The notes under the pieces were generated by a model. That model was not told the origin of the DNA. It saw only the letters and a program-made list of their open reading frames with translations, and ran no database searches. A DNA stretch of 64,000 bases from Pyronema omphalodes (taxonomy: Eukaryota > Ascomycota > Pezizomycetes > Pezizales > Pyronemataceae). The stretch covers positions 310,001-374,000 of the forward strand of contig JAJJXM010000003.1 in NCBI GenBank assembly GCA_024516155.1. The letters are read 5' to 3'. Made by a program: the position numbers and the translations under genes. Below, piece by piece: positions 35,901 through 49,161 of the stretch (positions are counted from its first letter, which is position 1; each line of letters starts with the position of its first letter).

Positions 35901-38346
35901 GGTGGGGGGTGGATAAGCTTGTAAATCGTAGGTATGATCTCTACACTTCCGAAGGGGTGGGGATGAAGAAAACGCCCCTTACGTGTACTGTATTTTTTTA
36001 TGCACAAAAAAAATTTTTTTTTTCATTTCTCCTCGGATATTGCATAGATTCACATATACACTCAACCCAATCATACCAAGCAATTCCCATAGATTATGAT
36101 GGACAATTACCACATCTGACATCATAAACAAACCCCCATAATCAATAGTTGGATCAGAAATCATCGCATCTAAACCCCAAGACCCCAGGACCCAAAAACC
36201 TCAGTCTCCAGTCTCCAGTCCTGAGACTTCATGCATCACAATCCTCACACTCCTTCAACCTTAGGGCATCTCACCATGCCTGCATAATACCACCCTACAT
36301 CCTACATCCTACACCCAACACCCTCCATATCCCGAAGAATCCCCAATCTAATCAATATCACAACCATGCATCAAACATCAAATCACCCATCAATATTACC
36401 CCATCGCATAGCATAACTTCCACCTCCATTCAAGCCCCAAACAAGAATCCGCAGTAAAGTGTGAAGTGTGAAGTAAAGCATCCATACCAAGGAGACGCGA
36501 GTAGCGTTATATGTTTCATGTTTCTGATCCTGTTTCATCCATGTAGTTTCGAGGTTTCTAAGTTTCGAGGTTTCGAGGTTTCAGCACCCTGTAGCTTCGT
36601 TTTCCCAAGTTTCCCCGTAGTTTCCCAGTAGTTTCATCCCCCCCCCTCCCATCCCTAATCCCCAGTATCAAGTTTCAACCCCCATCTCCAATTATTTTAT
36701 TTTTATACCTCGAATCCAAACTAGTCGCTTAACTACGCATCCACATCCTCACATCCTCATCCTCACATCCACATCCTCATCCTCACATCCTCGCTTCACA
36801 TCCTCACATCCTCATCCGCAACCGAGGCATACTAACCACACTAACACTAACACTAACCACACTAACACTAACCACGCTAGACCATTTACGGGTATCAATA
36901 GATATGTTGCGTTTACGATTTTACATAGACATAGACATAGACATAAGACACGATATGATACATGATACGTGATACATGATACGTGATATAACTACTACAG
37001 GGTATGGATGTGGGCGAAGGAGGGGCCTGGGGGTCTGGTGGTCTGGAGTTTGGGTTTTGGTCTGGAGTTTGGGTAGGGTTGGGTTGGGTGTAGCTGTAGG
37101 TGTGTAGACATACATAACTTAGGTATTGTATGCAAGTATGTATGCGTTATTGCAGTGCATAGGGGGGGGGGGGGGGTCTATATCATGGTGTTCTAGGATC
37201 TGTATAGATATTTTCAGTTTATGAAGGGGGTTTTTTTTGGATTTATTGGATTTCATACTTTCGTCTAGTTTTCTAGTTGGAAGTTGGATGGGAAATTTTA
37301 GCGGGTTTTTGATACGGGATAACAGTAAGCGGAATTTTGAAGGTTGTAATCCTTTAACAGGGTTAGCTATGCTTCATGTTAAGGGTTTAAAACAGTGAAG
37401 TGTTCTTCTGCTGAACTTCACAGTACAGGATTCATATTTCCGCAACTGAGAATGTCATTTTCACGTAATTTTCAAAGCAAGCAAGTTTAAAGTAATCATA
37501 GCACTTCAATTGTTCTCTTCATCATTCACCCATTAAGATGTCATTTATAGATATCTCTTTTTTTCCTCTGCACAAACAAAACACTTATAAACCCTCCATA
37601 ACAAAAAGAGCTATAATAAAAAAGCAAAGGATACTGTTAAAAGTTCTCAAAAGATAACAAAGTGTTCAAAGCAATATGTACCTCACACAATTCAACTCGC
37701 TAAAAAAAAAACAGCTAAAGGAGACAAGAAAAGAAAAGAAAAGAAAAGGAAAAAAAAAAGTCCCAAACACCGAAGAATGTGAACATGATAAATCAAAGCA
37801 GAGTATCCTCCTTTCCCTTCGTACACTTCAACGTTTCGTTACCACTAACCCCATGGCCATCCGTTGCCTTTCCTTTCCAACCATCAATGCTTATACAAAT
37901 GAAATAATCGCAAGCCCATGCCCCGTGATATACACCGATTGTAATTCAATAATTCCTCTTTCAACACCACATCACCAATCCCATTGCCATTTCTCCATCG
38001 TATCATCATAAACCTAACCCGCTAAACCCAAACAACCGATCCCTTAAAAGCAACGCTCAAAACAGTAACAGATAATGAGAAACCTCGGTCAAGAGAAATA
38101 GAAAAAAAGATATCGTAGGTAGTGTAGGAGGGTAGAGGTGTAGGTGGAGATTATTAAAGTAACCATAGCGCGAAACAACCCATGATCCGGAATTCTAAGT
38201 TAAGTGGATAAAAAAACACTTTAAGGAAATAAAATGAATGTGAAATAGTTGTTGTCAAGTAACTTTGTAACTTCATATATCATAAACCTCCCCCCTTGGC
38301 TACCGTGGCAAGTTTCCGTCACCTCGCCGATTGATCATCGAATCGC

Positions 38347-39552
38347 TTAATATACTGGTCGACTAGACATGGTTACCGATCCTAACCGCTCAGGACTCTG
38401 ATTCGTTTGTGTTCCAGCGAGAAAGCGGCTGATTAAACCACCGCTCGATGATGATCCAGTTCGTAAACGCTTTTTGCTCATGTCGAGAGTTGGTAGCAAT
38501 GATCGTACATGAGTGTTACCGGTTGGTAATGCGGGCGAGCTTTCTTCTGAACTCGCGACTGAGCTGGAAGTACCGGATCGAATAAGAGCAGGGATAGAAG
38601 AGCTGCTAGGAATTGATGAAGGCGAAGATTCATATCCATTATAGTCAATAGTAGCTAAGCGTCTGTTGTCGGGATGGTTTTGATGAGATCGGTAGTAATG
38701 GTGTGGGTTGTATCCATTGTCGTGTGAATGTGACGATCTAACCGAGGAAACGGAAGACGCAGGAGAGTGTTGAAGATGAGCAGGTGAAGGGCTGAGGTCG
38801 GAAAGATATACTACCGGTGAACCGTATGATGATGCCGGTGAGTAGTTGACGTTTCCGCTCTTTGCGTACAACCAACCCTTCTGTCTCTGCTCTTCCTCGA
38901 ATTCCCGAATTTCTCTCTCCCGAATTTCCCTTTCTCTCTGTTGCTCGACTCTCTGGTTGTGGCTCTCCATGATCGGGTTAAGGAAATGCTCAAGGTGAGT
39001 GAATAAATCCTCCTCAGTAATTCTAAGATCCCAGTCCAACAAGATCAACAACTGCTTCTCCATCAAGTTAACTTCGGTCAAAGAGAAACCAAAGCCATCG
39101 AAGCCTCGCACGATGCTGTAACGAGCCCAGTGCTTGTTCTTTGGTGAAGAGTCGTTGAGGTTCTTAGCCGCAAGGATAAGGGAAGCAAGGAAGATGCGGT
39201 GTACAGTACAACGCATTCCCTTTGCTACCGGCGGAAGCTTCTTGCGCAACCGATCCAAGTAAACTAAGCTTGACATTAGTGTAGGGACCTGAACACGAGA
39301 TCTGTCAACCAATGAGGTGATGAACTGTTCTAATGTCGGTAGAGAAGGTTCCCGAGAGTCGTATTGTCCCTGAGGAGGGGTCTGAGGTGGTGAGGGAGGT
39401 AGAGCAGTGTTGTTTTCGCATCGGATAACACCTGCTGCCTTATTTGCGAGGTATGTAATCATGTCCTTGGAAACGGGCATCTGAACAAATTCCGCTAACG
39501 CCTCTGACTTTCCCATCATAGTTGTTGAAGAGGCCATTGTGTGTGATGTCAA
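38347..39552 (-). CDS. Pho85-type (Pcl) cyclin
   Basis: Regulatory subunit for a Pho85/PhoA-class cyclin-dependent kinase, resembling Pcl1/Pcl2 and Aspergillus PclA, linked to G1 progression and polarity. Single exon, 401 aa. The cyclin box spans about residues 73-192: [70 protein letters not shown], and [22 protein letters not shown]. The core residues usual in this box ([36 protein letters not shown]) are intact. The C-terminal half is Ser-rich and disordered with Glu/Arg-rich ([19 protein letters not shown]) and His-rich segments, so it may be phospho-regulated. The start could be Met1 at 39552 or Met6. The gene stands alone, with more than 9 kb of gene-free DNA on each side. Confidence 0.9.
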   Translation of the reverse strand: MTSHTMASSTTMMGKSEALAEFVQMPVSKDMITYLANKAAGVIRCENNTALPPSPPQTPPQGQYDSREPSLPTLEQFITSLVDRSRVQVPTLMSSLVYLDRLRKKLPPVAKGMRCTVHRIFLASLILAAKNLNDSSPKNKHWARYSIVRGFDGFGFSLTEVNLMEKQLLILLDWDLRITEEDLFTHLEHFLNPIMESHNQRVEQQREREIREREIREFEEEQRQKGWLYAKSGNVNYSPASSYGSPVVYLSDLSPSPAHLQHSPASSVSSVRSSHSHDNGYNPHHYYRSHQNHPDNRRLATIDYNGYESSPSSIPSSSSIPALIRSGTSSSVASSEESSPALPTGNTHVRSLLPTLDMSKKRLRTGSSSSGGLISRFLAGTQTNQSPERLGSVTMSSRPVY

Positions 39553-42500
39553 TTCGAAAGTGAACGATGGATATTATTAATAAATAGTGATTGTTGGATA
39601 ATGCGTTCCTTCTATGGTCGTAAAGGCGTGAACTGCACAGCGGTCCAGTCTCAGTGCTGAGTAATGCGGGTGATGGATTTTCGTAACTGTGGGAGGGAAG
39701 GCAGTAATAAAGTATTTGTGCTTTCCGCAGTCGTGGCTGATGTGAATCTTACAGGCGTGTGCTGTGCAATTCTATTCCGTATTACCTAGAAATGGTAAGG
39801 GGTGTTGTCGTACTGATAATTCGGCCGAATGTGTACAAATTTTAATATCGTAAGCAAAGGGCGTTCCGTCAAGGAATCGCTTGATTTAATTCAATGGAAG
39901 ACCGGTGGGGTTAGGGCAGTGGTGAAGGTGAAGATGGAAGGTGAAATTAATGTTGAAGCACAGCCTGAAGAGGCGGTCGATGTAGCGGGGCGGAGGTTGC
40001 TTTAGTAGGCAGCGGTCTGGGAGTTCTTTTGGGCGGCTGACTGGGGTCGAGCTGGGAGCTGGGAGCTGCGAGCTGGAAGCAACACCAGCTTGTTTCTGGG
40101 GTGGGTGGTAGTGTGCTTTACCGGGGGGGTGGATAGATGACGTTTCGGGCTCGTCAGGCGAATTATGCAGGGAGTGGACGAATCGCTGGTGTCGGCGGCT
40201 TGTTTCTTCTTTTGCCGCTGATGCTAGGCTGTGTACGGAATAGTCTGGGGGGTCCACAAGTCAGTTTGGCTGAGGAACCCAGAAAAAACGATGCCAGAAA
40301 GAGCACAGAAACGCCCGTTGTCGACCCAGAAACAGGGTCTCATCTGCCACCATTCCCAAAGACGATAAACCCCAATCTCGAAAATATTTAAATTTAATCC
40401 AATCATTGACAGGGCAGTCGTAGGGAAGTATTGACGCGCGCAAACCCACCTCTAGCAAAAATTCACAAAAATAAATCCTTCACTTTCTGTTTTTGTCTGG
40501 GATGTCTGTGACAGGTTGGGGCAGATCGTGTGCGAGTGATGTGGTTGGATGCTGTAACCGCAGAAACGTCCTACACAAATCTCCGTACAGTTCGGTGAAT
40601 TATTGGTATTCGTTTGTTGGGCGTTTTGTGCGGAGCCGGAATGCCTGCAAAAAGTGTGTATCTATTTCCTATGATGAATTTCTATTTCGTGCACTGGTGT
40701 TTGAGGTGGTAGTACAAACAGTTGCAGCAATCAGGAGGGTTGGGCAGGCAACGGCAGAACGGAAGGGTATCGTAGATAATTATACAGCTCCGTCTTATTG
40801 TATCAATAGAAGTCCGGCTGAAGATCCTTTCTATGTGGAAGTATTCCGGGTTCGGGAGTGGGCAGCGGAGATGGCGAGTTTCGGACGGGAATGTATATCC
40901 CAAACAGATGGTGTTTAGAATGAGTGAGGCGGAGTCAAGTTTTGTGTGATGGTAACGGAGATGGATGGGTAGTAGTGGGTGATGGGAGTGAGGGCGTATG
41001 GGTGTTCCGGTGTGTGCAGAAGCGGCGAAGCGTTGAGAGTGTCTGTAGCGGCTGTGCGGCGAATCGAACCAGGACCAGTGTGGCGGGGGGGGAGGCGGTG
41101 ATAGCGGTCTTGCTTGGGTGGTTTAAAGCGAGGGACGTCTCGTCTGATGGTTTACAACTTCCGTAGCTCAGCCTTTTAAGGAGAATTTTAATTTGGATCT
41201 TGACAGCAAGTCAACCCATAGTCATTTACCTAGAGTGCCTTCGCTGGTCTGGTCATCAGGTGTATCGACAAGCCGGGGGGGTTTTCGCATTTTTTCTAAT
41301 CCCCATCCTCATGCTTCATCCACCTTGCGAACAATGAACACGACAGCAGCGCAAGCAGAAGCAGCAGCCGTAGCGTAGCACATCAATGTCCGTCGCCAAA
41401 TGAGAGCTGCACTTGATCTGCTTCTTACCATTCTTGTATACACCACACTCTGCTCAACACCACCACCACCATCCATCGCCTGCCCTCGGACAGCGGACAG
41501 CTTGCCAAAGGAGCCAAAGGAGTCGAAGGAACCAAAGGGAGTCCAAGGGATTTCAGGCTTTCCAACGGTTCCAAGATCCCGCAACACTCAACAGTCGAGC
41601 TGGATCTGCGGGTAAAGTGATTGGGCCATCGTGCGTCCAGCGAAGCACAACGAGCAGCACAGGCGGCGTGGTTAACCCGATAGTGGGGATGTCTAGGAGT
41701 TTGAGAGGCTGTATGCCGCCACGTCTAGTGGAACCGTAGCCATCGTGTTCAGCTGGGAGCCAACCAACTGAGTGGCGCTATACCACAAATGGTTTAGCAT
41801 TTCGCCAACTAAGATCGGGAAAGTGGCTGGTAGGTGGCTTGGCGAATTATGCCCTAGGGCGGGTGGGTTGGGTTTAGGGTGGGCTCTGGGGCTTTCCCCT
41901 CGGAAGAGCAGACGTACAGACAGCGGAACTTTATCTATGTACGGCTGTCTACTCCAGGGTAGGGTAGGGTAGAGTGTAAGTGTGGGTGGGAGTGTATGTA
42001 CGCCCCGACAGAAGAATCCTCGCCAAAGGCCGCCAAAGGTCGTCAAAGGCTTGTCGATAAAGTCATCAACGAAGCGAGCAAAGCAAAGTAACGGAACCAT
42101 GAATCTACTTTGAACGCCCCGTCCGTCTCGCCTACAATCGGTCGGGCCGGAGGCAAAATCCAACAGGCGAGTCTGATGCTGGTTATATGTATGTATGCAT
42201 CTTTTGCACATATGTATGTACTCCGAGTACAGATGTTTCCCGTACATGACCATTGTTGTACATTTATTTTTGTTTCATCTTTTTTTCAGTCGCGCGGCTC
42301 TTTAAATTTCCACTCAAATCCGGCAGGCCAGATTCAATTCATCAGCCTATCTATGTGATGAAGCTCACCGAAATCTATCCGCTGGCCTCATTCGAGTATG
42401 GAAAATACCGATATCCATGGAATGGCACTTAAGATATCGATGTCTAGGCATCCGGTCCGGGGGTTCGGTAGGGAGGTAAGTGACGATGAGGTATGTATGT

Positions 42501-45500
42501 ATGGGCGACGGATGTTTCCCGCACGCTAAATGACTATTACCCCGCTGTTTCCTGCAAGAAACGAAAAGAAACAAGCACCGTACCAAACCCAGAACGTCCA
42601 AGCGAGGCGAGAAAAGTGAGCGATAAACATGTTAAACATGATAATAGCACGATAAACATGATAAACATGACATATGGTCCACCATATTGACCATATAAAC
42701 ACGCGAAATTTGCAATGTCACGTCACATCACACACCAATGCGTGAGATGAATGTTAATGTATGTATGTACTTCACGATGTATTTTTTTTTTCTTCTCTTC
42801 ATTTTCGCCGCCGCCGTACCCCGCGTCTTCCCAGCACATACCTACCTACGTATGGCATTGCCTTGTTTTTGTTGGGCATAATCATGGGCGTCAATTCCTA
42901 CTGCCTGCCACCCAGGCCCTACGTACACACACCATTTGTACACCCCGGAAATAATATAACCGAAAGTTGAAAAAAAAAGTTGAAACCCCAACGTACATGC
43001 TCTAGAGTTCAGTACAATGTAGATGACGTTACCACGGGTGGGTTAAACAAGTTACACCGAAATTTCGTTTCGTTAAATTATTCCATCTTTGCCAAGCGCC
43101 TTTCGCTAAAAGAACTCGGGGTTGATGAGTTGTGGAATTGTAAAGTACCAGGTGGAAACAATTTGATATGGAGGTATTCGATGATGAAGTGTACAGAGAA
43201 CGAAAAATCGGTGTTACCCACATGAAACTTTTTGGATCGCAATCTGTGTTCACGGCGGCGATAATTCTTTGACGGGTCCTTGATTGATATTTAATTAAAG
43301 ATCATTTAAATAAACTTAGATTACATTTGCAGCTGATTATTTAAAATTCTGAACTCTGGACCCTATTGTAGGAAAATGAAACCAATTAATCTCAGAATGA
43401 AGGAGAAGCCTACAGTATATAGCAAAAACTGAAAGATATCTCGGTATAGTGCTGTAGTTATGTATCTACATATTTGCTGTATATCTTGAATACGACTGTA
43501 ACCAATATGCTAAGCACCATATTTGGCTGCATTTCCTACTCCTCATTCCTTCCCGTTCATCCGTCAAAATTACCATCGCGTAAATTTGGCATACACCACC
43601 ATCTTAAAGTTCCAAAGTCCTGTATGTATGGGGCCTCTACATCTCCCACCATCTCATCACCAGTTGGTACCTGTATGTATGTATGTAGCCAGTGACCAGT
43701 CTATCAAGTTCAATACAGGTGAGCGTATCCGAAGCAATAAAAAACTCGGTGGCTGAAGCTTGCGTATGGGCGAACTCTGTATCTGTATGTATGTACGTAC
43801 AGACGGACTTTTGGGCCACTACTGTATGAAGCATACATATGTTAGAGTTGCCAGTCTAGTCTATGTATGTGGAAAGCACCAGCAGCAGTAGGAGTTGCGG
43901 AGTCGCAAAGAAAGAGAAAAAAAAAACATTTTCATCCAAAATTAATTAATTTTTTTCTTTCGATTCCTGCGATAATAATTATTGTGCTGTACCGTATGTA
44001 CCTGAAAATCGAAATCGGGCGTCAGGGTCAGTATCCACTGTAATCGCGCGCGTCATAGCCTGACCTTGCAAGATCTCGTCGTGTGCCCCCCCCCCCCCCC
44101 CCCCCCCCTCACCTCAAGGCTAAAATGATGTTTAATATAGCAATTCTTCTAACTCCTGTATAACCATGTTATTTCTATGTATGTATTTCCTGTTTCTGTT
44201 TTTGTCTTGTCTTGCCTTGCCTTGTCTACATGAACCTTGTAGGACCTTAGGCGTGTCGCTGTGAAATTGTGGATTCGCTATGGTGGTTTAGGAAGGCAGT
44301 TGGGGGAAGGCGCGCTTGATATCGGCTAGGACAATCTGGGGTAGCGTTGGTGTGGGCGCTTTGGTTCTGAGTTCATCCCTTTGGTTTGCAAACCGCCGTA
44401 CCGTTGTACGTATGTATGGCGTACGTAGGGAAACGAGCCGTCGAATCCCTCCCTTCCGGCCGTGGTTCGAATCAAATCATCTTCACCGTTCACCGGAAAA
44501 TAAAGCGCGGAGATGTAAATAGAAATAGAAATTCCATTTCTGTGTACATATGGAACCATATCTGTCATCCATGTGTTATGTAGTTACATCGCTGTGCTCT
44601 GCAATGCTATGCTATGCAATCTGCGGCAGTGCGGTTCAACCCTAGGAATTTCTAATTTCTAGTCCAGAACTCAGGTACACCTTTGTTGAACTGCTTTCGG
44701 TAAACTTGAAATAATTCATCCGATGATAAAAGGCGAAAGTTTGATAGTACAAGGTTCTGATTTATGCATTGGTAGGGGATATCATGTCTTGGACACTGTC
44801 AGACATAGACCGCTTAGGAAGTTAATGCTATGGCTAGGAAACGCGAGGAAACAACGCATAGCTATGGTACCATAGGAAGGCCTGCGTTCTGCTTCGAGTT
44901 TAGAAGCCTTGTGCCTTGTGCCTTGTGGGGTAGATTATAATGCAGAAATGCAGGGACAATTGCGCAATTGCCTTGCGTAACGAGCGTGGAGAAGGCATAT
45001 CTTTATATAGTTTTAATATTGAAACTTTGCGGTGAACCCCCGAAGAGGCTCTGTAGCCTGTTCAACAGATGGCAATGGTCAGTCGGCGTCCGTAGGTATC
45101 CCATATTTCGGGCCGGTCAATTGAACCATGGACATTGTAATTGTGATGAATTCTTGGATAACCAGTAAAAGTTTGTCATCCAGTAGATATCCTTAGAGTT
45201 TCCGGAAGAATACAAGGTACATATCCCAACAGATGTTTATAATCGGTAATGTGGTTGTACTGATTCATGTGCCTGAGACCCGTATAAAGTATTCCTGATA
45301 AAGATATATCCCATATCCTCCAAAGCGTCCCTGGCCTTTGTCAAACGAACATGAGCCCCAATCCGGCTCTTTAGGATTGAGGCTTTTTGTCTGGGAAAAT
45401 TGCGGGGTTGAAAATTGGATAGAGGCTCTAGAGTAAATGGAGACCCGACCGGGGAGGTTGTGGTTCTGCGGTACAGTACTGCGGTTGTGCGGTTGGTGCC

Positions 45501-48500
45501 CGCTTGTTGGTGGCGGCCTTATTATTTCGCTCAAGGTGACAAGCCCGGACCACCCCGCAGCCTTCGCGGTGCGCACGCACCATCAGCCTACTGTCTCTTG
45601 CGAGCTTTTGAAGCCATGGCTCTCGCATGGCTCGTCCCCGCCCATCCGCCGTCAGCTGCCCCTTCTAGGAAAATTGACTATTGGATGATGTTCTTAACCG
45701 TACCGCAAACAACCGTGGGTGCCCTGAGGTGTTGCGCGCACGTACCCGGTACATCCCCAACCCATATACAGACTTATCTACTTTCACACGTACAAGGCTG
45801 GTAGTTGTACCTATGTAGCTATCTAGAGTAGCTAATCCCAGGATTCGGTGAGCCGTCTTACTCACCCCGCATTCCGGCAGTGCCCCTCTCGGCTACAACA
45901 GATTGATTTCGGGAGTGTCGAGATTGACGTGAACACGAAGGCATAAGGCTAGAGAGGAAGCTTTTAGTGTAATGCTCATATAGATTGAACGCCTTGGAAC
46001 GTGCCGTGGTTGCCCGTCCACAGACTTTGATTATCGATATGGCTAGCTATCAGCAAGGAGCTTAATTTCATGGCGGTCTGTGGACTGGGATGGTAACTGA
46101 CTCTAGATACAATACAGCCAGATCGCATCGTGTACGGCAAATCAAGTTGAGGAGAACAGCAGCTCCTTACTCATGTGGCGATGCTGAGTTGTTCTGTTGT
46201 TTCTTCAAGGGGCATAGGGAGAGCGTGTCTGGTCTGGTTCAGCTTGACATGTCGGTCGGTCGGTGGTTTCGTTGAGTTGAGTTGAGCTGAGCTGAGCTGG
46301 CTGATGCTCTAAACCCTGGTGGTGGGGCGGCGATTGACAGTACAGGCGGGGTTTCTGGTATGTACAATTGACTACTACCCTACCTACTATAAACCCGGCC
46401 CGCCAGTTAGCCGAGACAACGGCGGCACCTGGAAAGAAGCTGAGGGCTTTCTTTGCTTCCTACATACACACCTGCCATGTCTGCGTACATAACCTCAAAC
46501 TTGGCTTTTTCCTAGGGTTCGTCGTCATCTGCGACAACCAGGGAGTCGTGGACGGAGCTGAAGGTCTAGACAAAATTCAAGGAATCCACATCTGAGTCGC
46601 TTTAAGCAATTCCTCCACCATCTCGAGCTCGTGTATTGCACAGCCTCTTTCACGAAGAAAAAAACTTCAGAGGAATGCACCAAAACAATTTGCAGTTTGC
46701 CGTTAACAGGCAGTCAACCGAGATGACCGCGGACAGTGACTATTTGAAATTATGCACCGGATTATAACCTGTGATACTTTGCCTCATAAGATGCACATAA
46801 CAAATTATTACCAAATCATCGTGTGATACTAAGGCCTACATACACAGCCCTAAAGCTTCCTTAGCATCTTCGGCGTTCGCGAATCCCGGTACTCATCAAC
46901 TACAATCCGGTTATCTGCGAGGAGCATCTTTGTTGGAATATGTTGAAGCCATAGATCTCAATTCTGACCATCGTCTGACACGATCACGACCTAAGGTCTG
47001 AAGGTTCGTAAGATCGTGATCGTGATTCTTTAACGAGGTTTTGCCACTCTCGGCAATTCCCAATCCGATGATATATACATAGCAGAGACCTTAGGTATTT
47101 AGAGTAGAGCTAGAAGCGATGATCTGTCGATCCATATCGAACCTTCGGAAGCCATGCCCCATAACGAGCCCAGTAAACCGATCCTGTGAACCGTGATTCC
47201 GTGAACGTACAAACCAACCATACCTAAGCAGCATGTCCCCGAGTTCCACCAAACACAACCCGTCTCTGATAGTTGCTACGTGTAAATCTGCGCCGGAAAT
47301 TCGGCGGTGGGTCATTAGGGCGTACATATATGGAGCCAAGGTCTGTTTCGGGCGACGAATAGTGCAGGTTTCCGAAGCCGAGTGCGGCATTAGGATGATT
47401 GATTGGTGGTGATTGAGATGCGTCGAGTACATATGCTCTAGTGGTAGGTTGTGGGTGCCAGCTTGAAACCCAATGCAATTGAGTGTTTTGCATTATGGGT
47501 CACGTGGAAGGATGTTGTCTTTGTACTGGCCTGGCAATTTTGCGTGGAAAAGAGGGTTAGACATGAATTCGAGCGATGTGAGAATACGTGAATAAATGGT
47601 TTCAGTAGTCATATGGTAACACAACTCAAGCTTTTTCGAATGTCCGAAAGCAAAACCTTTTGAAAAAATACTAGCGGAAAATATCGTGGTTTTTTATTTC
47701 GAAACTATATCAATATTGCTCTTTCATTTTTGATCTATCATACAAAACTGGACTTTAATCCTTTTGCAATTTGGATGTACAGTCTATTTCATTTTCTGTA
47801 TACCTGGTAACTTGACCTGATATCTTTCCATAAAGCCTGATACATATCCTTCGATAGATCTGGAGACTGGCTCCGAGTTTGGACATAGAAGGTTATGAAT
47901 AGTCTCGAGATAGTTTTCCTCTAATCATATCCGAATGATCATTTATTACGGCCGCCAGAGGGGATGAGGGTTCATATATCATAAAAACCAACAAAAAAAG
48001 GCTACAACATCGCAAAACGATTCTTCAAAATAACATCAATACTCCCTAGTATTTTCAAAATACTCATATGCATAGTCTATTCATTCACAATTTGCCTCAT
48101 TATCATACCACATTTTTCCCACTAGATCCCCAATACCATACCTACTTCACTCATTCTCTAATCCTTTGCGACTACAACCTCATACAATGTTCTATGTAAT
48201 GAGGTTTTACAAATATTCAGAAGATCCAGCATAGATGCGCCCAGACTAAGGTTGTATATGTTATACCACTTCGATTGAAGCACTTCTGGTCACGAATTTC
48301 GGGGTTGAGTTCATTTGGATGAAAGGGCTCAAGGGGCTGGGATGAATTTGTTCGGAAAAACTTACTCTCTCACTTTCTCAACTAGTTGAGTGGATGAAGA
48401 GAGGGTGATCGTCGTATATGGAGCAAAAAGCAGACTAACTACAGAGACAGAGCGTGGTAGCACTCCATCTTATTGGCTCGGCACTGGGCCTTGAAATAAG

Positions 48501-49161
48501 CAAGCCTAAATCAATGCTGAGTTTATTCAATAAAATAATATGATAGATTGGATGTATGAAAGTCATGATGGTGATTTTATCAGCTATAACCGGAGCTACA
48601 AAGTTCAACCCGTTTATTTCGCTACAGTAACTGACATCATACCGAATCTTAGAGATCTTTAAATAATTATATTACCTACGGGTGCCAGTGATTCATGTGG
48701 CAGAAACACTCCTGAATGCCCCTGATAAGTCGCAGACGGCAATCACGGCATCAACAGTGGGTTCGGCGAGTGAGATACCATGTCTTTACTCTACCCATAT
48801 AGTATCGCCCGTCATAAATGCTAGGTTATGTGCGGGATAAATCATTATGAAGGTGTTGCTGTACATTTGATTTCGAGTGATAAATGAATTCAATAAGTAA
48901 AATTGGATTATAGATATTGATACATGTCATTACATCAAAGTGATGAGGATAGAATTGCAGCTTACTCTAACACTTCCGGTCCCAGATTATAAAGAATTGC
49001 ATTCGCCCCTATAATGCAAGAATTTGTGCATAGTAATCACCATTGTTAGATATTAACGTATAATGCCCAGATATTTAAGCAAAGTTAGTTGTTGACTTGA
49101 CCTGTCAAAGATTCAGGGGTTGTTCAAGGTTGAGTACAACCCTTCATCTTTCATCACTCGA
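39553..49161. other. Gene-poor region of about 9.6 kb
   Basis: No gene is supported. Open frames of 60-190 codons occur (for example 39886-40257 minus, 40493-40918 plus, 41693-42253 minus) but have no recognisable domain, overlap one another on opposite strands, and lack joinable exons. Dispersed GTATGTATG/CATACATAC tetranucleotide runs are frequent (42190, 42490, 42755, 43677, 43788, 44179, 44410). A C run of 23 is at 44086-44108. An 11-bp inverted repeat, CACGATCACGA and TCGTGATCGTG, lies at 46979-47024. The first few hundred bases are the promoter side of the cyclin gene. Confidence 0.45.

Larger units (their letters stand above)
28500..38346. other. Gene-poor region of about 9.8 kb
   Basis: I find no gene I can support. 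Short open frames occur throughout but lack domains, consistent codon use or joinable exons. One with a TATA-like sequence and double ATG (31,999, MMAADPISISLCIRHLVERL) could be a small spliced gene but cannot be substantiated. Non-coding structure includes the hairpin 29641-29662, a diverged repeat pair at 29791 and 29932, a G run of 19 at 35884-35902, CATCCTCA arrays (36738-36810), ACTAACACTAACC units (36835-36880) and a G run at 37162-37176. The last ~700 bp are the 3' flank of the cyclin gene. Confidence 0.45.

Noticed and set aside
39886..40391. Overlapping 84- to 123-codon frames upstream of the cyclin
   Set aside because: Opposite-strand frames share the same DNA, neither has a domain, and the region is more likely cyclin promoter and 5' UTR.
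41058..41100. tRNA T-loop-like sequence (GGTTCGATTC on the minus strand)
   Set aside because: No matching T stem, acceptor stem or D arm could be drawn around it.
41693..42253. 186-codon minus-strand frame
   Set aside because: No domain or repeat-free core, atypical composition, and an opposing open frame at 41772-41972; insufficient support.
44430..44480. GTGGTTCGAATCAAAT resembling a tRNA B box
   Set aside because: Surrounding sequence does not fold into a cloverleaf.
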